Below, in pieces: positions 1 through 7,084 of a stretch of DNA of 64,000 nt. This DNA is from Caballeronia sordidicola (GTDB lineage Bacteria; Pseudomonadota; Gammaproteobacteria; Burkholderiales; Burkholderiaceae): the NCBI RefSeq assembly GCF_001544455.2, contig NZ_FCOC02000015.1, forward strand, positions 62,001-126,000, in the 5' to 3' direction. Under the pieces are notes generated by a model. The model worked only from the letters and a program-made list of their open reading frames with translations. It was not told the origin of the DNA and did no database searches. Within the stretch, counting starts at the first letter, position 1, and each line of letters begins with the position of its first letter. Both the position numbers and the translations under genes were made by a program.

Positions 1-10
1 AAAACAAAAA

Positions 11-271
11 ATGAAAATCATAAGCAATGGCAATTTCACGGCTTGGTTCCGTATCCTCTTGTGGGCCGTTGGCATAGTAATAGCAGCGAGCTCTTATTTC
101 TTTTTTACTGGTTTAGTCATGTTCATCGGTGTCGTGATTGGGATGCTTGTCCTAGCAACGGGTACGTATGCAGAGCGCGCCAGTTTGCTTCACATTAAGC
201 CTTTCGACAACAGCTACGAGAAAGCTCGTAGGAGCTACGAAGCGAAGGATAGCGATCAAAGCAAGCCCTAA
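11..271 (+). CDS. Small two-helix membrane protein, candidate CDI immunity protein
   Basis: An 86-residue protein with two hydrophobic stretches (about residues 11-32 and 34-52) and a charged C-terminal tail, so it is predicted to sit in the inner membrane. Base composition is more AT-rich than the genes further right. Downstream lie a lipoprotein gene and a TpsB-type transporter gene. In Burkholderia CDI loci the order is exoprotein, immunity, lipoprotein, transporter (bcpA-I-O-B), so this position is where an immunity gene would sit. The exoprotein gene would lie outside the window. No immunity family was recognised from sequence. The immunity role is inferred from position and size only; a generic small membrane protein is the alternative. 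Confidence 0.5.
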   Translation: MKIISNGNFTAWFRILLWAVGIVIAASSYFFFTGLVMFIGVVIGMLVLATGTYAERASLLHIKPFDNSYEKARRSYEAKDSDQSKP

Positions 272-609
272 TGACCACCATTTATCTGACGCACAGCGGC
301 GCGCTCGTTGCAGGAAACGCGGTGAGCGTGCTGCGTCGTTATTAGTTTATGGAGTAGGCAAGATTGCAGACGCTGCGTTCACTGGCTTGGTGCGGTATAT
401 CCAAATCAAAAAGAACCCATAGCAAAACACCCAGTCTTGCGCAAAGTCCGTTGTTTGTGGTGGGTGGTTCAAGCTGGCGTGACGACAAGTTAGACCATCA
501 AGCTTTTGGCGAGATCCAAGTGTCTCCACACTTTAGTTGTGTTATCACCCGCGTCCATCCTCCAAGATCGACGCCATATAACGCTCTGAAGGCCTTAACA
601 AATTTGATC
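272..609. other. Gene-poor AT-rich stretch with possible ORF remnants
   Basis: No convincing gene was found between the small membrane protein and the hairpins before the lipoprotein gene. A 24-codon frame opens at 271 inside the TAATGA overlap and stops at 345. Another frame running to 422 ends in a plausible hydrophobic/basic tail. Neither has a recognisable family. Such scraps are common in CDI loci, where old toxin and immunity tails accumulate, but no particular origin can be assigned here. Confidence 0.35.
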
Positions 610-643
610 GACGTGCCTATCCAAGTCAGCCGATAGGCACGTC
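610..643 (+). terminator. Perfect 12-bp hairpin, intercistronic
   Basis: GACGTGCCTATC (610-621) and GATAGGCACGTC (632-643) are exact reverse complements around a 10-base loop. No T-run follows, so this is not a classical intrinsic terminator. It may be an attenuator, an RNA-processing site or an mRNA-stabilising stem ahead of the lipoprotein gene. Confidence 0.5.
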
Positions 644-663
644 CGGCTACGCATTCAACCACT

Positions 664-695
664 GGTCTCTTCTGCACGCATGCGCGGAAGAGACC
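664..695 (+). promoter_or_regulatory. Second perfect hairpin just upstream of the lipoprotein start
   Basis: GGTCTCTTC (664-672) pairs exactly with GAAGAGACC (687-695). The loop itself contains the palindrome CGCATGCG. The stem ends 20 bases before the ATG at 716, leaving the ribosome binding site (GAGGA at 705-709) just outside it. With the hairpin at 610-643 it forms a tandem pair in the leader. Confidence 0.5.
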
Positions 696-715
696 TTACA
701 TAAAGAGGAATAAGG

Positions 716-1666
716 ATGTCCAGTTCAAAAAACCTGCGTAAGAGCGTCGCACGCAAAGGCGCATCGACCGCGATTTTAATGCTCGTCGCCGCGCTGACTG
801 CATGCGGTGGTAGTGGCAATGATGAAGCGTCGCGCAGCGCGAATGCTGCCGCCACGCCGCCTGACTCATCGACCACTCCCGCATCGGATTTACCATCGGC
901 AAATGCAAACTTCTTTGACAGTATCTTTTTAGATGCCAGCGGTGCGGGCTACTATGAGTTCGGTGCGAACTATGCGAAGGGGTTTTATCCGACCGCAACT
1001 GGACGGACGCGATTGTATGTAACAGGAGACACTGACACGAATTTCAGTTTGTCCTCCACAGATATTTTTGGCCCTTATGCAGCGAATAGCGAAGATGGCT
1101 ACCTCACGGCAGAGGGTGCGTTCATGTCGATTAATGCCAGACCGAGTGATATTGGCGATAATTCGCGTATTTTTCAGCGGTTGCCACAGGGCTACCAGTT
1201 AGGCGTAAATGGTATGTCGGGTCCGCTTTATGAAATCACGCTAACCGTGAACGATGTCGCGGAAGAAGCGGTTAATTCCGTGGTGGCACGCGACGAAGCC
1301 GGCGGCAACGGCTTGACTTTACTGCTTGGGAACGACACGACAGCAATGCCCGCGGGTGCGCAGACTTATCGGCAAATTGCCAAGACCCTGGTTTCCCATG
1401 TGGCCTTCAGCGCGTTCATTAGCAATCAAGGTTTCACTTCGCTAGAACAGGCTCAGGCGAGAAACGGCGGAGTAATCCAGACGCTGGGTGGTTATCGTTA
1501 TCTTTCCTATAGCAAGCACGGCGCATTGGTTGAATACAACGGCACAATTTACGGCGGCCAAAAGTACGACGCAGGCGACGTCAACGATGCAAAACCCTCT
1601 GGCTACAACCGGATCGCAGCCGACTTCCTCGCACAGGAACAGCAAAAAATCGGATTGCCTCATTAA
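716..1666 (+). CDS. Outer-membrane-type lipoprotein of a CDI/TPS locus
   Basis: A 316-residue protein with a basic N-terminus, a hydrophobic segment and the lipobox LTAC, with lipidation expected at Cys30. A Ser/Ala/Pro-rich linker (about 33-65) follows, then a compact domain with no recognised family. A good ribosome binding site (GAGGA, six bases upstream) supports the start. It lies between a small membrane protein and a TpsB gene, the position of the lipoprotein (bcpO) in Burkholderia CDI operons, so it may help assembly or surface display of the exoprotein. That link is positional; homology to BcpO cannot be judged by eye. The body contains no recognised catalytic motif. Confidence 0.7.
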   Translation: MSSSKNLRKSVARKGASTAILMLVAALTACGGSGNDEASRSANAAATPPDSSTTPASDLPSANANFFDSIFLDASGAGYYEFGANYAKGFYPTATGRTRLYVTGDTDTNFSLSSTDIFGPYAANSEDGYLTAEGAFMSINARPSDIGDNSRIFQRLPQGYQLGVNGMSGPLYEITLTVNDVAEEAVNSVVARDEAGGNGLTLLLGNDTTAMPAGAQTYRQIAKTLVSHVAFSAFISNQGFTSLEQAQARNGGVIQTLGGYRYLSYSKHGALVEYNGTIYGGQKYDAGDVNDAKPSGYNRIAADFLAQEQQKIGLPH

Positions 1667-1744
1667 ATAAGTGCAGCGTGACTAAGTGCGGCGGCGTCAT
1701 GAGCCGTTGCTGTGCGACACGCCGATTCAGGAAGCAATCTACGC

Positions 1745-3499
1745 ATGAAAATTCGCAAGAGGCTGGCGGCGCTGCCGCTCACAGCCCTGGTATCGCTCGC
1801 GTCGAACGCGCAGCACGCGCCTACGCCAGCCGATGAAGCCGCCGCCGCTCGTGCCAACGCCGAGCAGAACCAGCAAATCCAGCAGCAACGCGACGCACAG
1901 CAGCGCGACGCAACCGTGCAAGCGCCAGCAGTACGCTCGACCCTTCCAACATCCCCGGCCTTCCCGGTTTTGCCGAAGGAGGAACCGTGCTTTCGCATCG
2001 ATACATTCAAGCTCGATGTGCCCGCAACGCTCTCCGATGCCACCCGCAGCAAGGGAGCCTCGGCCCTATCACTGGACCCGTTCGCCTTCGCGCGCCAATG
2101 GCTCGATCACTACACCGGCCAGTGCATCGGCAAGGCGGGACTCGACGCCCTGACAAAGGGACTGCAGCAAGCCATCCTCTCGCGCGGCTATGTGACCACG
2201 CGCGTGCTGCTACCCGAGCAGGACCTGTCAACGGGTACGCTGAACGTGGCGCTTGTACCGGGCGTTGTGCGGCATCTGCGCTTCGCCGACCCCGACACAC
2301 GCGGCGCGTTGAAATCCGCGTTCCCCACCCGCGACGGCGACCTGCTGAACTTGCGCGACCTCGAACAAGGGCTGGAGCAGATGAAGCGCGTCGCATCGCA
2401 GGACGTGGACATGAAAATCGAGCCCACCGATACCCCCGGCGAAAGCGATGTCGTCGTGACCGTGAAGCGCGCAAAACCCTGGAGCTTCGTCGCCTCCATC
2501 GATAACTCGGGGACCGATGCGACCGGCAAATGGCAAGGCAATGTGAGCCTCGGCATCGACAACCCGCTCGGCCTGAACGACGTGTTCGCAGTCGGCGCAA
2601 ATCAGGACTTGTCGTTCGGCAACAAGTCGCTTGGTTCGCACGGCTTCAACGGTTCGTACTCCGTTCCATGGGGTTACTGGATGGCAACGCTTTCCGGCGA
2701 CACCAACACCTATTACCAGCAGATCGCGGGCGTGAACCAGACGTTTGTATCGAGCGGCAATTCGCAGACCGCTACGCTCAGGCTCGCGCGCGTGCTGAGC
2801 CGCGGCCAGAGCGATGTATTCGGCGTGGAGTTCCAGTTATCGAAGCGCTTCGGTGAAAGCTTCATCGATGACACCGATATTCCACAGCAGCGGCGCAACA
2901 ATACGTTCATCGAAGCGGGGCTAACCGACCGTCACTACTTCGGCGCATCGCAGTTCGACGGCACGCTCGCGTACCGCCAGGGCATCGGTGGGCTTGGCGC
3001 GACAGATGACCCTGTACCCGATGGTCCGACATACCGCTTCCACATGGCCGTGCTCGATGCGAATCTTTCGATGCCATTTTCCATTGCCAACCACCCATTG
3101 CGCTACGTCACGACGCTACACGCGCAGTTCACCAACGACATGCTCTTCTATCTCGACGATCTGAGCATCGGTAGTCGCTACACTGTGCGGGGCTTCGACG
3201 GTGAAACCATGCTGGCAGCGGAGCGCGGCTTCTACTGGCGCAACGAAATGCAGTGGCCCATTTTGCAGACCGGACAAACGCTGTATGCGGGGATTGACTA
3301 CGGGCGCGTGTTTGGACCGAACACGGCTTTCCTTGCCGGAACACAACTCGCGGGTGCGGTGGTCGGCATTCGGGGCGGACTTCCCGCGCGCTTTCTCGGC
3401 ATCTCGTATGACCTGTTTGTTGGGACGCCGATTTATAAACCGAGTGGCTTCCCAACCGCACGCGTGACGGTTGGCGTACAAGCCACCGCGCAATTCTAG
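1745..3499 (+). CDS. TpsB/CdiB-family two-partner secretion outer-membrane transporter (locus 1)
   Basis: This 584-residue protein is an Omp85-superfamily transporter that would export a large TpsA exoprotein. The start at 1745 gives a clean signal peptide ending near residue 22; an upstream in-frame start at 1712 would bury it. Next come a Gln/Arg-rich linker, POTRA-like domains (about 80-250, including CIGKAGLDALTKGLQQAI) and a 16-strand-type barrel. The family's VRGF motif occurs in SRYTVRGFDGETMLAAE near residue 485, and the C-terminus ends in Phe as expected for a BAM substrate. No exoprotein gene follows on the right, so its partner should lie left of the window, consistent with a Burkholderia-type A-I-O-B operon. 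Confidence 0.9.
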   Translation: MKIRKRLAALPLTALVSLASNAQHAPTPADEAAAARANAEQNQQIQQQRDAQQRDATVQAPAVRSTLPTSPAFPVLPKEEPCFRIDTFKLDVPATLSDATRSKGASALSLDPFAFARQWLDHYTGQCIGKAGLDALTKGLQQAILSRGYVTTRVLLPEQDLSTGTLNVALVPGVVRHLRFADPDTRGALKSAFPTRDGDLLNLRDLEQGLEQMKRVASQDVDMKIEPTDTPGESDVVVTVKRAKPWSFVASIDNSGTDATGKWQGNVSLGIDNPLGLNDVFAVGANQDLSFGNKSLGSHGFNGSYSVPWGYWMATLSGDTNTYYQQIAGVNQTFVSSGNSQTATLRLARVLSRGQSDVFGVEFQLSKRFGESFIDDTDIPQQRRNNTFIEAGLTDRHYFGASQFDGTLAYRQGIGGLGATDDPVPDGPTYRFHMAVLDANLSMPFSIANHPLRYVTTLHAQFTNDMLFYLDDLSIGSRYTVRGFDGETMLAAERGFYWRNEMQWPILQTGQTLYAGIDYGRVFGPNTAFLAGTQLAGAVVGIRGGLPARFLGISYDLFVGTPIYKPSGFPTARVTVGVQATAQF

Positions 3500-3538
3500 C
3501 GTGCCGCGGGTAACACGCGCGATGCCGCCCATGCATAA

Positions 3539-3560
3539 GAGCGCGCGGAGGAGCGCGCTC
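3539..3560. terminator. GC-rich hairpin between convergent genes
   Basis: GAGCGCGC (3539-3546) pairs with GCGCGCTC (3553-3560) around a six-base loop. It sits between the transporter gene and the convergent helicase gene and overlaps the latter's stop codon. The T-tract is weak on both strands, so termination is plausible but not certain. Confidence 0.5.
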
Positions 3561-5808
3561 AAACCCTCCCCTGATTCTCTCCCACCAGCCGCCGCGCCAA
3601 TGCAACTCCGCCCGGCATATCCAGCCGCAACGAAGCAAACGCGGCGCGTTTGACATCATCGGGAAGGGCCCAATCCCACTTCTCATTCTCGATGTTCTGG
3701 ATCACGCTCAACGCGCGCGTCAAATCCGAAGCCGTCCGCGCACCGACCTTCTGCAGTACGCTCGTGACAGTCTCGAACTTCGATCCGGCGATGCTCACAA
3801 CCGCACCCTGATTCCAGGCATCCAGATTTTCGGCACGCAGCAAGACGACCAGCGCGTCGTTGATCCAGTCGCCGGCCCATGTGGCGAGCATGATGTGATT
3901 TCCTTCGCTGAATATCGACCTGTTGGCAAGGTCGGCCGCAATAAAATATTTGCGTGCTTCCTCCAGAAGCTTCGCCGCTTTTGTATCGATGAAAACCACC
4001 GGCTCATCACTCGCCAAGACGCGCTTCATCTCGCGGCGAACTTCGTCGTGAACCATCGCGCTTGCGCCATCGAAAACCGGCGGCGCGCCGCCCCGATCCG
4101 CCGATACGAATACCGTCTTCCTCTCGGCATCCACTTCAAGAACGCGCCAGCGCTGCCCGCCGAAGATGATGCCCTGCCCCGGAATCAACGGACGCGCCAC
4201 GGGCAAGGAGCCAAGCTGCTTGCTTCCAGCAACGATACGAAATTCGTCATCGCTTGAAAACGATGCGTAGAACTCGTAGTGATTGACGAGCTTTTCGCCG
4301 CGCACGCCGTGCAGCAGCAAGCCGCTCGCCTCCTGCACGATCAGGTCGGCTTTGCCGAGGCTGCGCAAAATGGCGGCGAACGTGGGTTTGTCGATCATGT
4401 CGAAGGGACCGTCCGCAACGAGCGTCTCCCACAATCCGGTTGCCGTGGCGCCGCCGCGCTCCGCAATCACCGACAACACTTGCTGCACGAACGTGGACGC
4501 ATGCAGCCCGCGCGCCCTCGGCGGTTCCACCCATTTTTTCTGCAGCAGGAAAACGCCGGCTATCGACTGCACGAGTCCTTCGCGAATGCGGTCGGAAAAA
4601 TCGGAGTGCGCGTTGAGTTCCGCTTCCACGCAGTAGCTGCGGAAAATCGCCGGCTCGCCTTTTCGTCTGCCCGAGCGTCCCAGGCGCTGCATCAACGCGG
4701 CCACCGATGGCGGCGGTCCAACCTGTGCCACGCTTTTCACCGCGCCAATATCGATGCCCAGTTCAAGCGTCGATGTACACACGGCTGTCGCCGGCCGGTC
4801 GCCCGCGCGCAACGCGTTCTCCGCGTCTTCGCGCAACTCCTTTGCAAGACTGCCGTGATGCGGCCAGAACTCGTTCGGATGACCATCGCGCTCGCATGCG
4901 CGGCGCAACAGGTCGGCGTAGAGTTCAACCTGCCGGCGGCTGTTCGGAAACACCAGGTTGTTCGCGCCGCGCAGCGCAAGGTACATCTGGTTGACAATCT
5001 CGAGCGTGCTGCCGGGCACGGCGTCCTCAAGCTGCGGACTGCGGATATCCGGTTGCATTTCAACGCGCGCCGGCGTCTGCACGAAACCCTTGATGATGAG
5101 CCGTATCTCCCGCGAACTTCCCTTCGATTCAATTATCTCAACCGGCCTCCCGGCTTTCGGCCGCAGAAACTGCGCCGCCAGTTGCATGTCGCCCAACGTG
5201 GCCGACAACCCCACGCGCGGCACGAACCGTCCGCAGATAAGATCGACGCGTTTGAGCAAAGACTGCAACTGCATGCCACGCTCGGAGCCAATGAACGCGT
5301 GCAGTTCATCCACGACGATATATCGAAGCGTGCCAAAAATCGCGGCAAGCGATGATCCGCGCGTGACGAACATGGCTTCCAGCGATTCGGGTGTAATGAG
5401 CAAGATGCCCGATGGCTTCCTCAGGAAGCGCTGCTTGCGGCTTGCCGATACATCGCCATGCCAGCCGACCACGGGGACCTCCAACGTCTCGCAGAGTCCG
5501 TCGAGCCGCGACCATTGATCGTTGATGAGCGCCTTCAAGGGGCTGATGTAAAGCACGCTCGCAACTCCGGGTTCGTCGCGCAGCAGGTTCGAGAGGATCG
5601 GGAAAAATGCCGCTTCGGTCTTTCCGGCCGCCGTGGCCGCGGCGATGATCACGTCGCGATCCGCGTCGATAAGCGCCGGCACCGAGCGCTCCTGCGCATC
5701 GCGCAACTCGGTCCAGCCTTCCTCCCAGATCCATCGGCGGATGCGTTCGTCGAGCAGGTCGAAACTTCGGGAATCAGTCGAGCCGGAAGCTGGCGAGTTC
5801 ATCGTCAC
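3559..5808 (-). CDS. sngC: Shango defence helicase SngC (Lhr-like DEAD/DEAH-box helicase)
   Basis: A 749-residue superfamily 2 helicase. Visible motifs are the nucleotide-binding AAGKT (about 60-64), the DELH box (167-170), SAT (202-204), TPESLE near 139, and in the second RecA domain TSTLELGIDIG and QRLGRSGRR. This arrangement is typical of Lhr-type ATP-dependent helicases. The GTG start at 5808 overlaps the upstream ATPase gene by 35 bases; an in-frame ATG at 5802 is an alternative. It is the last gene of a three-gene minus-strand operon with a TerB-domain protein and a DUF2791 ATPase, the composition described for the Shango anti-phage system. All core helicase motifs appear intact. The family call is firm; the defence role rests on operon composition. 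Confidence 0.9.
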   Translation of the reverse strand: MTMNSPASGSTDSRSFDLLDERIRRWIWEEGWTELRDAQERSVPALIDADRDVIIAAATAAGKTEAAFFPILSNLLRDEPGVASVLYISPLKALINDQWSRLDGLCETLEVPVVGWHGDVSASRKQRFLRKPSGILLITPESLEAMFVTRGSSLAAIFGTLRYIVVDELHAFIGSERGMQLQSLLKRVDLICGRFVPRVGLSATLGDMQLAAQFLRPKAGRPVEIIESKGSSREIRLIIKGFVQTPARVEMQPDIRSPQLEDAVPGSTLEIVNQMYLALRGANNLVFPNSRRQVELYADLLRRACERDGHPNEFWPHHGSLAKELREDAENALRAGDRPATAVCTSTLELGIDIGAVKSVAQVGPPPSVAALMQRLGRSGRRKGEPAIFRSYCVEAELNAHSDFSDRIREGLVQSIAGVFLLQKKWVEPPRARGLHASTFVQQVLSVIAERGGATATGLWETLVADGPFDMIDKPTFAAILRSLGKADLIVQEASGLLLHGVRGEKLVNHYEFYASFSSDDEFRIVAGSKQLGSLPVARPLIPGQGIIFGGQRWRVLEVDAERKTVFVSADRGGAPPVFDGASAMVHDEVRREMKRVLASDEPVVFIDTKAAKLLEEARKYFIAADLANRSIFSEGNHIMLATWAGDWINDALVVLLRAENLDAWNQGAVVSIAGSKFETVTSVLQKVGARTASDLTRALSVIQNIENEKWDWALPDDVKRAAFASLRLDMPGGVALARRLVGENQGRV

Positions 5809-7084
5809 CGTCAGTGGGTGCAGCGGGAACGTTGGACGTCATGCCGCCGTCGTCGCGCTCGATTGTCAGGACATCGATCAATTCGCGCCAGTCGCGGCCG
5901 GGATTCTGCTCCAGCACCGCGAGAAAATTGATGAACGCCGTGATAGTGGTTCGCGGCGTGCGGAAATACGCCTCGCCAAGACGCGCCGCGCAATGCGCCA
6001 TGAACGCAGGGATGGCCTCTTCGGGCACGAGCGCGCGGGTTGCGTCGCCAAAAGCGTAGAGCGTGCGGATCTTGTCGAGCAGCACGTAGAAATCCTCGGG
6101 CGTCAGACTTGCCAGGCGGATAACGGGCCCACTGTAATCGACCAGACCGTTGGTTGCAAAAGCGTTTTCGGCGAGACGCGATTGCAGCGCCGGATAGCTG
6201 TAGAGGCCGCGCTTGGTATCGAGCAGGAATTCGGGCGTGCCGCCCAGCACGAAGCCCAGGCCCTCGGCGGAGCCCTGCAGCGAGTCGTTGAGAATGCGCA
6301 GGATCTGCTCGTAGTTCGAGTTGCGCGCGTGAACGTTGGACAGCTTGTAGAGGTTCACGAGTTCGTCGAGACACACCATCAGGCCGCTATATCCCGCCAT
6401 GCGCACAAACCGGCCAAGCAGCTTCAACTGATCGTAGATGGTTGCATCGTCCACGATGGTGCGCACGCCCAGTGCCGCGCGGGCGTCGGTTCGCGTGGAG
6501 AATTCGCCGCGCAGCCAGCGGACTGCATCGCTCTTGAGCTGCTCGTTGCCTTCCTCGAAACCCCGGCAATACGCCGCGATCACATCCGAGAAATCGTAGC
6601 CGTTGACCATCTCGGTCAACTGGCCCAGTTGCGCCCGGATGACTTCCTCGCTGGTTCGGCCCGACGCCTTCGCTTCGGTCTTCGCCTGCCCAATGAACTT
6701 CTCCACTACGCCCGCCAGCGCGCCGCCATCGGGCTTGGTGCGCGTGGACATGTTCTTCACGAGCTCCGCGTAGAGCGAGCGCGCCTGTCCGCCGGACGCA
6801 TGCAAACGGCGGTCCGGATTGAGGTCCGCGTGCAAGGTCACGAGTTTCTTTTCGAGCGCGATTGCGCGAACGAGGTTCAGGAAGAACGTCTTTCCCGCGC
6901 CATACTCGCCCACGACGATACGAAAACTCGAGCCGCCATCGGCCACCCGTTCAATGTCCTTCATCAGCGCGTCGAGTTCCCTCGCACGGCCGACCTGAAT
7001 CAGATGCTGCCCAATGCGCGGCACCACGCCGGCGCGAAGGGATTGCAGGACCGCGTCGCGGTCCCTTGGGCGAATCGTTGTCAT
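5774..7084 (-). CDS. sngB: Shango defence ATPase SngB (DUF2791/BrxD-like P-loop protein)
   Basis: A 436-residue P-loop ATPase of the DUF2791 family, related to BrxD of BREX systems. Walker A is GEYGAGKT (59-66) and the Walker B-like acidic pair is in LMVCLDEL (about 235-242). The ATG at 7084 was chosen because it forms an ATGA overlap with the stop of the TerB gene and gives the conserved N-terminus; the frame stays open further upstream, inside the neighbouring gene. The 3' end overlaps the helicase gene. ATPase plus Lhr-like helicase is a recurring pair in defence loci; with the TerB-domain partner it matches Shango. The ATPase probably couples to the helicase, but the molecular mechanism is not shown here. 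Confidence 0.88.
   Translation of the reverse strand: MTTIRPRDRDAVLQSLRAGVVPRIGQHLIQVGRARELDALMKDIERVADGGSSFRIVVGEYGAGKTFFLNLVRAIALEKKLVTLHADLNPDRRLHASGGQARSLYAELVKNMSTRTKPDGGALAGVVEKFIGQAKTEAKASGRTSEEVIRAQLGQLTEMVNGYDFSDVIAAYCRGFEEGNEQLKSDAVRWLRGEFSTRTDARAALGVRTIVDDATIYDQLKLLGRFVRMAGYSGLMVCLDELVNLYKLSNVHARNSNYEQILRILNDSLQGSAEGLGFVLGGTPEFLLDTKRGLYSYPALQSRLAENAFATNGLVDYSGPVIRLASLTPEDFYVLLDKIRTLYAFGDATRALVPEEAIPAFMAHCAARLGEAYFRTPRTTITAFINFLAVLEQNPGRDWRELIDVLTIERDDGGMTSNVPAAPTDGDDELASFRLD

Noticed and set aside
4279..5355. Long plus-strand ORF (358 codons) opposite sngC
   Set aside because: Antisense shadow of a helicase gene with clear motifs; Arg/His-rich translation typical of a GC-rich complementary frame.
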